The notes under the pieces are model-generated. The model worked only from the letters and a program-made list of their open reading frames with translations, had not been told where the DNA came from and did no database searches. Below are positions 1 to 8,397 of a DNA stretch of 64,000 bases, one piece after another. Position 1 is the first letter of the stretch. Each line of letters starts with the position of its first letter. The position numbers were made by a program, and so were the translations under genes. Source of the stretch: Pseudomonas paracarnis (GTDB taxonomy: Bacteria > Pseudomonadota > Gammaproteobacteria > Pseudomonadales > Pseudomonadaceae); assembly GCF_904063055.1 (NCBI RefSeq), contig NZ_CAJFCN010000010.1, forward strand, positions 124,001 through 188,000. Reading direction: 5' to 3'.

Positions 1-505
1 AGGCTTTGGGGTGACGGTTGCGATAGATGCACAGGGGCACCAGGATCGCCGTCAGCACGAATGCCACCAGTGCCCATTGGGCCAGGGACAGGCCGAGGAT
101 CGGCGGGTAGGGAGTGCTGCAAAAGCCGTCGACCTGGAAGCCCAGGGGAAACACCTTGGCCAGGGGCAGGTCGTCGACGATCGGCTGCAACACATCGATG
201 CCGCAGCTGACCTGGGGGAAAAACTGGGTGTACACATGGTGGCCGGCCGCAGCCACGCCACCCAAGGCGCTGAGCACCACCCACCCTTCAAAGAACGTCA
301 GCGCGCCCTTGGTGCGCATGGCGGCGCCGATGAACGCAAAGAGCGCAATCAGCAGCAAGGCGTAGCGCTGCAGAATGCACAGCGGGCACGGCGCTTCGCC
401 CAGCACCACTTGCATGTACAGCGCCCCGCCAATCAGCGCCAGGCAGATGATGCCCAGCAACACCAGAAAGCGCCGCTCCCTGCCTAAACGCATGTCGTCA
501 ATCAT
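1..505 (-). CDS. dsbB: Disulfide bond formation protein DsbB (3' end cut by window edge)
   Basis: Inner-membrane quinone reductase that reoxidises periplasmic DsbA. The frame gives about 168 codons before the edge, close to the usual DsbB length, so only the last few residues are missing. It shows four hydrophobic helices, the CPLC redox pair at residues 40-43 in the first periplasmic loop and a second cysteine pair (about C101 and C129) in the second loop, which is the DsbB signature. The start at 505 is the first ATG; an in-frame ATG four codons later is an alternative. A REP pair separates it from hmp. Family assignment is firm; which of the Pseudomonas DsbB paralogues this is cannot be decided here. 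Confidence 0.9.
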   Translation of the reverse strand, partial: MIDDMRLGRERRFLVLLGIICLALIGGALYMQVVLGEAPCPLCILQRYALLLIALFAFIGAAMRTKGALTFFEGWVVLSALGGVAAAGHHVYTQFFPQVSCGIDVLQPIVDDLPLAKVFPLGFQVDGFCSTPYPPILGLSLAQWALVAFVLTAILVPLCIYRNRHPKA

Positions 506-633
506 CCCCGTCTTTCCCTTTCTCTGATTATGGTTGTGCCTGATGGCAACGAGTTTACACACAGGCAGTGGTTAAAACAGAGGGGGGTTAACAGCGGATT
601 AATCGTGGCAAATGTAATGATCGTGCGGACGCC

Positions 634-699
634 ATCGCGGGCAAGCCCGGCTCCCACATTGGAATGCAATCCTCTGTGGGAGCCGGGCTTGCCCGCGAT
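634..699. repeat. REP inverted pair (dsbB-hmp intergenic)
   Basis: Two perfectly complementary 25-nt arms (634-658 and 675-699) of the Pseudomonas REP type, separated by 16 nt. This copy carries the GGGCTTGCCCGCGAT variant. It lies just upstream of dsbB and downstream of hmp, and can form a long hairpin. Confidence 0.9.
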
Positions 700-727
700 G
701 ATGCCGATACGGTCAATTGGCCAAATT

Positions 728-1909
728 CTATTCCAACGCCGCCGCCGGGCCAAAGAACTCATAGCGCGCCTGCTTCTCCGGCACACCCAGCGCCTTGAGA
801 TGGCGCTTGACCGCCGCCATGAAACCCTTGGGGCCCAAGAAGTAGGCATCAATATCACGCTGCTCAGGCAACCAGGCTGCCAGTTGCTCCTGGTTGAGCA
901 TCCCGACCTGGTCTGCCGCCGGGCTGATACCGTCATCCTCGGCATAGCAGTAGAAACGCTTGAGCTGCGGATGCTGGGCCGCCAGCGTGTCCACCCAATC
1001 ACGGAACGCATGCACCCCGCCGTTACGGGCGCAATGGATGAAGTGCACCGGGCGTTCGGTTGCCAGGGCGGCTTCGAGCATCGGCAGTGTGGGCGTAATG
1101 CCTACCCCGCCGCTGATCAACACCAGCGGTTTATCACTGGCGGCCAGGGTGAACTCACCCGACGGCGGGAACAGGTCAATGGTCGCGCCGACGTGCATCT
1201 GGTCGTGCAGGTAATTGGAGACCCGCCCGCCCACTTCGCGCTTGACGCTGATGCGGTACAGCCCGGTGTCGGTGAGGGCCGACAGGGAATAGTTGCGGCG
1301 CACTTCTTCGCCATCGAGCACCAGTTTCAGGCCGATGTACTGGCCGGGGGCTGCGGCCAGGATCGGGCCGTTGTCCACCGGGGCGAAGTAGAAGGAGATG
1401 ATCTCGTCGCTCTCCTCCACGCGCTTGACCAGCAGGAACGCCCGCGCACCCCGCCAGCCGCCGGGCGCCTGGGCTTTTTCGTCGTAGATGGCCGCTTCGG
1501 CGCCGATCAGAATGTCCGCCAACTGGCCGTAGGCCGCGCCCCAGGCACTCATGACCTCGGGGGTGGCAATCTCGCTGCCCAGCACTTCGGAAATAGCCCG
1601 CAGCAGGCAGGCCCCAACGATGGGGTAATGCTCCGGCAGAATCTGCAAGGCCACGTGCTTGTTGATGATCTTGGCCACCAGGTCGCCCAGTTGGTCCAAC
1701 TGGTCGATATGCCGCGCGTACATCAGCACGCCATTGGCCAGGGCGCGAGGCTGGTCACCACTGGCTTGGTGGGCCTGGTTGAACAGCGGACGGACTTCGG
1801 GATACTCGGACAGCATCATGCGGTAAAAATGGGTGATCAGTGCTTCACCGCCGCTTTCCAGCAGGGGCACAGTGGATTTAACGATGGCACGGTCTTGGGC
1901 ACTCAGCAT
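728..1909 (-). CDS. hmp: Flavohemoglobin nitric oxide dioxygenase
   Basis: Cytoplasmic NO dioxygenase (NO + O2 + NAD(P)H to nitrate). The 393 residues match the Hmp family: N-terminal globin with B10 Tyr29 and proximal haem His85 (in NKHVAL), an FAD-binding segment with RNYSLS, and a C-terminal NAD domain with GVGITPTLPML. The start at 1909 (MLSAQDRAIV) is chosen because it begins the globin helix and sits 8 nt after GGAG; the longer frame to 1999 has no supporting site. It is divergent from norR, with NorR sites and a sigma-54-like promoter between them, so NO-induced expression is expected. Confidence 0.96.
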   Translation of the reverse strand: MLSAQDRAIVKSTVPLLESGGEALITHFYRMMLSEYPEVRPLFNQAHQASGDQPRALANGVLMYARHIDQLDQLGDLVAKIINKHVALQILPEHYPIVGACLLRAISEVLGSEIATPEVMSAWGAAYGQLADILIGAEAAIYDEKAQAPGGWRGARAFLLVKRVEESDEIISFYFAPVDNGPILAAAPGQYIGLKLVLDGEEVRRNYSLSALTDTGLYRISVKREVGGRVSNYLHDQMHVGATIDLFPPSGEFTLAASDKPLVLISGGVGITPTLPMLEAALATERPVHFIHCARNGGVHAFRDWVDTLAAQHPQLKRFYCYAEDDGISPAADQVGMLNQEQLAAWLPEQRDIDAYFLGPKGFMAAVKRHLKALGVPEKQARYEFFGPAAALE

Positions 1910-1950
1910 GGGAGACTCCTCGGTCTTTTTACTCATTACCCTTAGGTAGT

Positions 1951-1964
1951 CAGTATTCGTGCCA
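1951..1964 (-). promoter_or_regulatory. Sigma-54-like promoter of hmp
   Basis: On the minus strand TGGCAC (1964-1959) forms a good -24 element. At the right spacing the -12 element reads CTGAC instead of TTGCA, so the match is partial. It lies about 45 nt upstream of the hmp ATG, and the NorR sites lie farther upstream, as expected for an enhancer-dependent promoter. Confidence 0.5.
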
Positions 1965-2005
1965 ACTAATAAACCCATGTTTTTCAATAGCTTAAACATT
2001 ATGTA

Positions 2006-2016
2006 GTCAGTATGAC
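2006..2016. promoter_or_regulatory. NorR-type binding site 1
   Basis: GTCAGTATGAC fits GT-N7-AC, the core established for E. coli NorR. It lies about 40-50 bp upstream of the hmp -24 element. Confidence 0.6.
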
Positions 2017-2031
2017 CTCCTACGCTTTATA

Positions 2032-2042
2032 GTCATATCGAC
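2032..2042. promoter_or_regulatory. NorR-type binding site 2
   Basis: GTCATATCGAC also fits GT-N7-AC. It is 26 bp (centre to centre) from site 1 and ends 14 bp before the norR start codon, so it could also mediate norR autoregulation. Confidence 0.55.
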
Positions 2043-2056
2043 TATAAGGAGTCATT

Positions 2057-3604
2057 ATGACTGCAAAACCGCTGCTCACCGCCCTGCTGCCGCTGGTCGC
2101 CGATCTGTCCCGGGAACTGCCCGAAGGCGAGCGCTACCGCCGCCTACTGCAAACCATGCGCGCCCTGTTGCCCTGCGATGCCGCCGCGCTGCTGCGGCTG
2201 AATGGCGAGTGGCTGGTGCCGCTGGCGGTGGATGGCTTGAGCCCTGACACATTGGGCCGACGTTTCAAGATCAGCGAACACCCGCGCTTTGAAATACTGC
2301 TGAGCAGCCCCGGCCCTACCCGCTTCGACAGCGACAGCCAATTGCCCGACCCCTATGACGGCCTGGTCGCCGGTTTACACGGCCACCTCGAAGTCCACGA
2401 CTGCATGGGCTGCCCGCTGTTTATCGACGACCAGCCGTGGGGCCTGCTGACCCTTGACGCTCTCGACAACGAGCGCTTTGAACGGGTCGAACTGGACGCG
2501 CTGCAGGCCTTCGCCAGCCTGGCCGCGGCCACGGTCAATGTGGCTGAACGCATTGAGCGCCTGGCGCTGCGGGCCGAAGACGAGCACCAGCGCGCCGAAA
2601 TCTATCGCCAGGCCAGCGGCCAGCAGCACAAGGAAATGATCGGCCAGAGCAAGGCGCATAAACGGCTGGTCGAGGAAATCAAGCTGGTAGGCGGCAGCGA
2701 CCTGACCGTGCTGATCACCGGCGAAACCGGGGTCGGCAAGGAGCTGGTGGCCCAGGCGATCCATGCCGCGTCATCGCGTGCCGACAAGCCGATGATCAGC
2801 CTCAATTGCGCCGCACTGCCGGAAACCCTGGTAGAAAGCGAGCTGTTCGGCCATGTACGCGGCGCTTTCACCGGAGCGCTGAATGAGCGCCGAGGCAAGT
2901 TTGAACTGGCCAACGGCGGCACGTTGTTCCTGGACGAAGTCGGTGAACTGTCATTGAGCGTACAGGCCAAGCTGCTGCGCGTGCTGCAAAGCGGCCAGTT
3001 GCAGCGCCTGGGTTCGGACAAGGAACACCAGGTGGACGTGCGCCTGATTGCCGCCACCAACCGCGACCTTGCCGAAGAAGTGCGCAATGGCCGCTACCGT
3101 GCCGATTTTTACCACCGCCTGAGCGTGTACCCGCTGCAAGTGTCGGCATTGCGTGAACGCGGGCGTGATGTGCTGCTGTTGGCTGGCTTCTTCCTTGAAC
3201 AGAACCGTTCGCGCATGGGCCTGGGCAGCCTGCGCCTGACCGGCGATGCCCAGGCGGCGTTGCTGGCCTACAACTGGCCCGGCAATGTGCGCGAGCTGGA
3301 GCACTTGATCGGCCGCAGCGCGTTGAAAGCCCTGGGCAACTGCCGCGAGCGCCCGAAAATTCTCAGCCTGAGCGCCCTGGACCTGGACTTGCCCGACGTG
3401 AGTACGGCGGTGGCCGAACAAGCACCGGCCCAAGCCCTGCCCATGGTCAGCGGCGACCTGCGCCAGGCCACCGAGCACTACCAGCGCCAACTCATCAGCG
3501 CCTGCCTGGAACGCCATCAGCGCAACTGGGCCAGCGCCGCCCGCGAACTGGGCCTGGACCGCGCCAACCTGGGGCGCATGGCCAAGCGGCTAGGCCTCAA
3601 ATAA
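2057..3604 (+). CDS. norR: NO-responsive sigma-54 activator NorR/FhpR
   Basis: Bacterial enhancer-binding protein of 515 residues. It has an N-terminal GAF domain (about 1-170) that in this family senses NO through non-haem iron, a central AAA+ domain with Walker A GETGVGKE near residue 221 and the sigma-54-contacting GAFTGA loop near 269, and a C-terminal Fis-type helix-turn-helix ending MAKRLGLK. The start at 2057 follows AAGGAG at a good distance. It is divergently paired with hmp, the usual arrangement of NorR/FhpR in Pseudomonas. Expected to activate hmp under nitrosative stress. Confidence 0.94.
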   Translation: MTAKPLLTALLPLVADLSRELPEGERYRRLLQTMRALLPCDAAALLRLNGEWLVPLAVDGLSPDTLGRRFKISEHPRFEILLSSPGPTRFDSDSQLPDPYDGLVAGLHGHLEVHDCMGCPLFIDDQPWGLLTLDALDNERFERVELDALQAFASLAAATVNVAERIERLALRAEDEHQRAEIYRQASGQQHKEMIGQSKAHKRLVEEIKLVGGSDLTVLITGETGVGKELVAQAIHAASSRADKPMISLNCAALPETLVESELFGHVRGAFTGALNERRGKFELANGGTLFLDEVGELSLSVQAKLLRVLQSGQLQRLGSDKEHQVDVRLIAATNRDLAEEVRNGRYRADFYHRLSVYPLQVSALRERGRDVLLLAGFFLEQNRSRMGLGSLRLTGDAQAALLAYNWPGNVRELEHLIGRSALKALGNCRERPKILSLSALDLDLPDVSTAVAEQAPAQALPMVSGDLRQATEHYQRQLISACLERHQRNWASAARELGLDRANLGRMAKRLGLK

Positions 3605-3623
3605 AGCAGGCACCTCAGTCCAA

Positions 3624-3760
3624 TGTGGGAGCTGGCTTGCCTGCGAAAGCGGTGGGTCAGTTAAAGACACATTGACTGGCACACCGCCTTCGCGGGCAAG
3701 CCCGCTCCCACAGGGGATTCGTGGCAGGTGCTGCTTCTATCGGCAAGCCAGCTCCCACAT
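3624..3760. repeat. Cluster of three REP elements
   Basis: Three REP arms: 3624-3654 (direct), 3682-3712 (inverted) and a truncated inverted copy ending about 3759. The last copy abuts the stop codon of the DMT transporter, so the cluster fills the space between convergent genes. Confidence 0.85.
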
Positions 3761-4663
3761 TCAGGCTTGGCTAGCCTTGAGGCCCGCCAAGATGGACCGG
3801 GGTTTACCAAACACCAGCACATTCCCCAGCATCACCAGCACCAGCCCCATCAACGCCGGCGCCGTCCACTGGTAGCCCTCGGCCACGGCCGACACATTCA
3901 GCGCCACCACCGGAAACAGCACCGTGCAATACGCCGCCTTCTCCGGGCCCATGCGGCCCACCAGGGTGAGGTAAGCGGTAAAACCAATCACCGAACCCGG
4001 GATCACCAGGTACCACAGCGCACCGATATACCGCGCACTCCAGTCCATCTCGAACGGAATGCCACGCACCGCACAATAGGTCGCCAGCATCGCCGCCCCA
4101 TAGGCCATGCCCCAGGCATTGGTGGTCAACGGCTTGAGCCCAGCCTTCTGTTGCAGGCTGGACAACAGGTTGCCCGCCGAGAAGCACAGGGTGCCCAGCA
4201 GGGCCAAGCCCAGGCCCAACAGGGTTTGCGGGCTAGCGGTATGCCCAACCAGCTCCGGCCAGAATAAAAAGCCCAGCCCCAGCAACCCAAGCGCCCCGCC
4301 CATCAACACGTTACGCGCCACCCGCTGGCCGAAAAACACTCGGGCATTGAGCGCGTTCCACAAGGTCGCCGTGGAGAACACCACGGCCACCAGGCCACTG
4401 GGGATCCACTGGCTGGCAGTGAGAAAGCACATGAAGTTGACGCAGAACAGGCACAGCCCTTGGGCCAGGCAGATCAGGTGCCCGCGCCGGTTCATCACCT
4501 GCAACTTGCGGCTGAGCAGCAACAGCGCAAACAGCACCAGCGCCGCCAGGCCGAAGCGATAGACAATCGACACGGGAATCGCCACCACGCCCAGCTGCCA
4601 CTTGAGCGCAATCCAGGTGGTGCCCCAAATCAGCACCGTGAGTAAATACAGGAAGAGGTTCAT
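3761..4663 (-). CDS. EamA/DMT-family inner-membrane transporter
   Basis: A 300-residue protein with about ten hydrophobic helices arranged as two EamA repeats, and the N-terminal LLTVLIWGTTWIALK motif typical of DMT exporters. Substrate is unknown; relatives export amino acids or other metabolites. The start at 4663 is preceded by GGAG; the longer frame to 4801 would run into the AraC promoter. It is divergent from the AraC regulator with 136 bp between them, which suggests that regulator controls it. Confidence 0.85.
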   Translation of the reverse strand: MNLFLYLLTVLIWGTTWIALKWQLGVVAIPVSIVYRFGLAALVLFALLLLSRKLQVMNRRGHLICLAQGLCLFCVNFMCFLTASQWIPSGLVAVVFSTATLWNALNARVFFGQRVARNVLMGGALGLLGLGFLFWPELVGHTASPQTLLGLGLALLGTLCFSAGNLLSSLQQKAGLKPLTTNAWGMAYGAAMLATYCAVRGIPFEMDWSARYIGALWYLVIPGSVIGFTAYLTLVGRMGPEKAAYCTVLFPVVALNVSAVAEGYQWTAPALMGLVLVMLGNVLVFGKPRSILAGLKASQA

Positions 4664-4799
4664 AGCAGGCTCCGTCGTTTGAGCCACAGTGTTGCCTTCA
4701 ACCACCCTGAGGTTCTTGCACATTCTTGCGCTTTTGTCGGGCGATGGGCTCACAGCGCCCGCCGCCGGGAGTAGGATGCAAGACGTCGGAGAACACACC

Positions 4800-5675
4800 A
4801 TGCCAGAGCTGGAATCGCTGCACGTCTTTCAATCCCTCAACCGCTCGCCTCACGCACGCTTGGAAGCCTGCGCCGAGCTCGGTGACGGTTTGTCTGCGGC
4901 CGTGTGGAGCAACCACCACGATGCCCAGGACTACCAGGCGCCCAGCCATCACACCTTGTCCTGTTATATCGGCGGCGGCACGGGCACCTTTCGCCGTGAC
5001 CGGCCAGGCACCAAGGGCGGCCCCGACAAATTGTGCATACTGCCGGCCGAGCACCAGTCGGCGTGGGTGATCAATGGCGAGATACGCCTGGCCCATGTGT
5101 ATTTCAGCCCGGAGCAATTTGCCCTCGGCTGCGTCACCCTGCTGGACCGCGAGCCGCGGGAGTTGCAGTTGCGTGAGACGACCTTCCTTGAGGACGCCCG
5201 TCAGGCCCGACGCTTTCACCAGTTGATTAGCCTCAACTGGCTCGAACCCGGCGAGCGCCTGCTGACCAGCAGCCTGGCCCATGAACTGCTCAGCCACACC
5301 CTGCTCAACCAGGTCGGCGTGCGCGACGGCCTGCGCCTCAAAGGCGGGTTGGCGGCGCACCAACGGCGGCGTTTGGTGGAGTACATCGACCACCATGTTG
5401 AAGATCCCATCAGCCTCGGCCAGTTGGCGTCGATGTGCGCGCTGTCGGAATACCATTTCGCCCGGATGTTCCGTCAGAGCTTCGGCGTGCCGCCCCATCA
5501 ATACCTGCTGGCACGCCGCCTGGCACGCGCGCAAACTTTGCTGCGCAGCAGCTCGTTGCCCTTGGGTGAGGTCGCCTTGAGGTGCGGTTTTTCCAGCGCC
5601 AGCCATTTCAACCAACGCTTTCGCCAAGCCATGGGCGCCACCCCGGGTGAATATCGCCAGGCACTGCGCGCCTAG
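4800..5675 (+). CDS. AraC-family transcriptional regulator
   Basis: A 291-residue regulator with an N-terminal sensory half and a C-terminal AraC DNA-binding domain (about 190-291) containing both helix-turn-helix units (SLGQLASMCALSEYHFARMF, then LGEVALRCGFSSASHFNQRF). The start at 4800 follows GGAG; a longer frame from 4689 lacks a ribosome site. Its 3' end overlaps the convergent LuxR gene by 4 bp. The likely target is the divergent DMT transporter; ligand unknown. Confidence 0.88.
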   Translation: MPELESLHVFQSLNRSPHARLEACAELGDGLSAAVWSNHHDAQDYQAPSHHTLSCYIGGGTGTFRRDRPGTKGGPDKLCILPAEHQSAWVINGEIRLAHVYFSPEQFALGCVTLLDREPRELQLRETTFLEDARQARRFHQLISLNWLEPGERLLTSSLAHELLSHTLLNQVGVRDGLRLKGGLAAHQRRRLVEYIDHHVEDPISLGQLASMCALSEYHFARMFRQSFGVPPHQYLLARRLARAQTLLRSSSLPLGEVALRCGFSSASHFNQRFRQAMGATPGEYRQALRA

Positions 5676-8167
5676 GCCATCAAGCCCAGCGTCTTGGCCT
5701 TGGCCACCGCCTGAGTGCGGCGCTCCACCCCGAGTTTGCTGTGGATGCGCCGTGCATGGGTCTTGACGGTGTGCAAGGAGATATACAGGCGGTCGGCGAT
5801 TTCCAGATTGGAGTTGCCCAGGGCGATCAACTGCAACACTTCGAGTTCGCGCTGGCTCAGAGGGTTTTGCGTCGCACCGGCAGGCGTGACCTGAGGCTCC
5901 AGGCCCAGCTCACTCAATAGCCCGGGTGCACGCAAGCGCAGTTCGCGAATCGCCTGCTGTACCTGGCAACGAGCCGCCAGCGCCAGCCCGGCCTGCAATG
6001 CACGACGGGCCAACGCCGGGTCACCGAGTTGCCAGGTCACCTCACCCAACACCAGGTGCAGTTCGGTTTCCAGACACAGCATGCCGCGCTGCCGGGAGGT
6101 TTCGAGCAAGGCATTGAGCCGTGCGATAGGTTGCTCGGCACAGCCCAGCCTGACCTCGGCCAGCACCAGCAAATACTCCAGACGCGGGATCAGTTCCAGG
6201 GTCGCCGGCGGTGCCTGCTTGGCACTGGGCCCACGGAAATGGCGCAACACCCGGCGCACCGCTTGTACCGTCAATTCAGCCCGGCCCTGTTGTAGCCACA
6301 GGTGTCCGCTGACCAACAACAACACCGCGCGATACACCGTCTCCGGGACATGGCGCTGCTGCATCAGGCGCTCGGCGTCGCGCAATTGAATGAACGCCTG
6401 GGCGTAGTCGCCACGGTTGGCCGCCAGCAGCGCCAGGCCGAGATAGCCATATAGCACGCGCTTGTCCTGGCTCTGCAGGCACAGCGTCAAGCCGGTCTCA
6501 AAGCATTCGCACGCCAGGGCGTCCTGGCCTTGCCGCAAGGCCAGGTGCCCACGGCGCAGGACGATGCGCCCCACCAATGGCCCGGCCCTGAGCCGCTGGC
6601 GAGCCAGCATCGCCTGCACCGTTTCCAGCAGGCTCTGCGCCCGATACGGCGCGCCGCGCTGCTCCAGTAACTGGGCGTGGTCCAATTCCAGCAGGGATTC
6701 GAGCACCAGCGAACCGTGAGCACGTGCCAGGCACAATGCTTCGCGGCTCAAGCTCTGGGCGACATCCAACTCACCGCGCAGCAGGGCTTGCTGGGTCAGG
6801 CCCGACAGGCACATCAGGCGTGAGGTCCAGGCGCTGTCAGGCAAGGCTTGCAGCGCTTCGAGCAAGTGTTCGCGGGAACGCTCGGCATCACCGCTCAAAT
6901 GCAGCAACCAACCCCACTGCGCCTGCCAGCGCGCCAGCAGATAGCGCTGCGCGGCGGGCGTCGGTTGCGGGGCGAACCGGGCCAGTTGGTCGATACACAA
7001 GGCCGCCTGTTCGAAGCGCCCGGCAAACAACAACGCGGCCGTGAGCAGCCCCACCAGTTGCGCCGACCCCAACATCAATTCATCGCCCTGCTGTTCATGC
7101 AGGCGCAACAGCAGCACGGCGTTCTGCTGGCGAAACAAATCCTCGAAACTGAAGTGCTGCAACAGGCTCACCGCCACTTCATATTCCTGCGCCAGCAACG
7201 CCTGCTCGAACGCGGCCTGCCAGTCACCCTCGGCGCTGAACCATTGGCACGCGCGTCGGTGCCAGGAGCGTTTGGCCGGCCAGGGCTCATCGCGCAGCAG
7301 TCGCGCCAACGGTGGGAAAATGTGGAGCCAGTCGCTGGTGTCTTCCCAGGGCTGGATAAACGCACCCAGTGCCTGCAATTCGCGCAAATGCTCAGCGCCG
7401 TCACCACCACCGAACAAGTACTCACACAGGTTCAGGTTGAAACGCGGCAGATGGGCCAACACCCGCCAGGCCTCAGCCAATGGCGCCGACAAGGTGTTGA
7501 ATAGCTCATGCTGCAGGTAATCGAACAGGGTTTTGTCGGGGTGGCCGTCGCCCAACAAGGCGATACGCACACCGGCGCACCAACCGGCGCTGAACTGCAT
7601 CAGGCTGTCGACGGTATGCCCCGGGGCGAGCAGTTGCTCGACTTCCTCGGCGCTGAAAAACAACTCGCTGCACTCCAGCAACTCATCGTCGAGCAACAGG
7701 CGTGGCCAATTGCACAACGGGCGCCGTCGCGCGCCCAGCCACCAGGTCAACTGCGGGCTGCCAGCGGCGAGCAAACGGTCCAGCAGCGCATCCAGCTCAG
7801 GCGCAGGTGAGCGACAGAAATCATCCAGAAACAACCACGTGGTGTGTGGCCAACGGCCCAAGTCGAGCAATAACGTGGCTTCATCCACAAACGGCAAGCC
7901 AAGCTGCTGCGCCAGCCGTGCGCAGAATTCCAAGGGGCTGAGCGCGGCACCGTTGAGTGGCATCCACACCACCTGACACCCCTTCGGCGCCTGCAACGCA
8001 CACTCGGCGAGCAACGCGCTCTTGCCACTGCCACCCGGCGCGCACAGCAACCTTACCCGCGCCTGCGCCGTCAGCAGCGGCACAGTCAGCCGCGCACGCA
8101 ACACATGGTGGGCGGACAGCCGTGGCATAAATCCAGAACGGTCCAGGCAGCGGGTCATGGCGGTCAT
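5672..8167 (-). CDS. MalT-type LuxR-family regulator (LAL)
   Basis: An 831-residue ATP-dependent activator. Walker A APGGSGKS is at residues 43-50, followed by an NTPase region, a long helical TPR-like repeat region (about 350-750) and a C-terminal LuxR helix-turn-helix (about 765-831, SQRELEVLQLIALGNSN). This is the architecture of MalT, AlkS and AcoK. It is transcribed toward the AraC gene; upstream lies a REP pair and then the DUF1329/DUF1302 operon, a plausible target because LAL regulators often sit beside hydrophobic-substrate genes. The inducer is unknown. Start ATG 8167 has AGGA upstream; ATG 8158 is an alternative. Confidence 0.88.
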   Translation of the reverse strand: MTAMTRCLDRSGFMPRLSAHHVLRARLTVPLLTAQARVRLLCAPGGSGKSALLAECALQAPKGCQVVWMPLNGAALSPLEFCARLAQQLGLPFVDEATLLLDLGRWPHTTWLFLDDFCRSPAPELDALLDRLLAAGSPQLTWWLGARRRPLCNWPRLLLDDELLECSELFFSAEEVEQLLAPGHTVDSLMQFSAGWCAGVRIALLGDGHPDKTLFDYLQHELFNTLSAPLAEAWRVLAHLPRFNLNLCEYLFGGGDGAEHLRELQALGAFIQPWEDTSDWLHIFPPLARLLRDEPWPAKRSWHRRACQWFSAEGDWQAAFEQALLAQEYEVAVSLLQHFSFEDLFRQQNAVLLLRLHEQQGDELMLGSAQLVGLLTAALLFAGRFEQAALCIDQLARFAPQPTPAAQRYLLARWQAQWGWLLHLSGDAERSREHLLEALQALPDSAWTSRLMCLSGLTQQALLRGELDVAQSLSREALCLARAHGSLVLESLLELDHAQLLEQRGAPYRAQSLLETVQAMLARQRLRAGPLVGRIVLRRGHLALRQGQDALACECFETGLTLCLQSQDKRVLYGYLGLALLAANRGDYAQAFIQLRDAERLMQQRHVPETVYRAVLLLVSGHLWLQQGRAELTVQAVRRVLRHFRGPSAKQAPPATLELIPRLEYLLVLAEVRLGCAEQPIARLNALLETSRQRGMLCLETELHLVLGEVTWQLGDPALARRALQAGLALAARCQVQQAIRELRLRAPGLLSELGLEPQVTPAGATQNPLSQRELEVLQLIALGNSNLEIADRLYISLHTVKTHARRIHSKLGVERRTQAVAKAKTLGLMA

Positions 8168-8283
8168 TGCTGCATCCTGCTGTTTTTATTGTTGCGTCAC
8201 CCTAGACCTGTGGTTGGCGGTTGTTGAAGAAGTATTCAGCGGGTTGATTGAAGACCATAAAAACCAAGGTATACGTCCTTCAG

Positions 8284-8372
8284 TGTGGGAGCTGGCTTGC
8301 CTGCGATGGCGGTGCAACAGCAATCGATGAGCGGCCTGGCCCACCGCTATCGCAGGCAAGCCAGCTCCCACA
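8284..8372. repeat. REP inverted pair
   Basis: Direct arm from 8284 (TGTGGGAGCTGGCTTGCC) and inverted arm ending at 8372. It lies downstream of the DUF1329 gene and upstream of the LuxR gene. Confidence 0.88.
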
Positions 8373-8397
8373 TTTTCAACCTCATTTCAGTGTGGAA

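Noticed and set aside
530..1945. Long plus-strand frame opposite hmp
   Set aside because: Antisense shadow of a high-GC gene; no ribosome site and no recognisable family. The same holds for the long frames at 8248-9777, 10618-11634, 33238-34206, 45781-47265, 47320-48645 and 61779-63500.
1949..1959. A third NorR site (GTCAGTATTCG)
   Set aside because: It lacks the terminal AC and overlaps the -12/-24 region of the hmp promoter, where an enhancer site is not expected.
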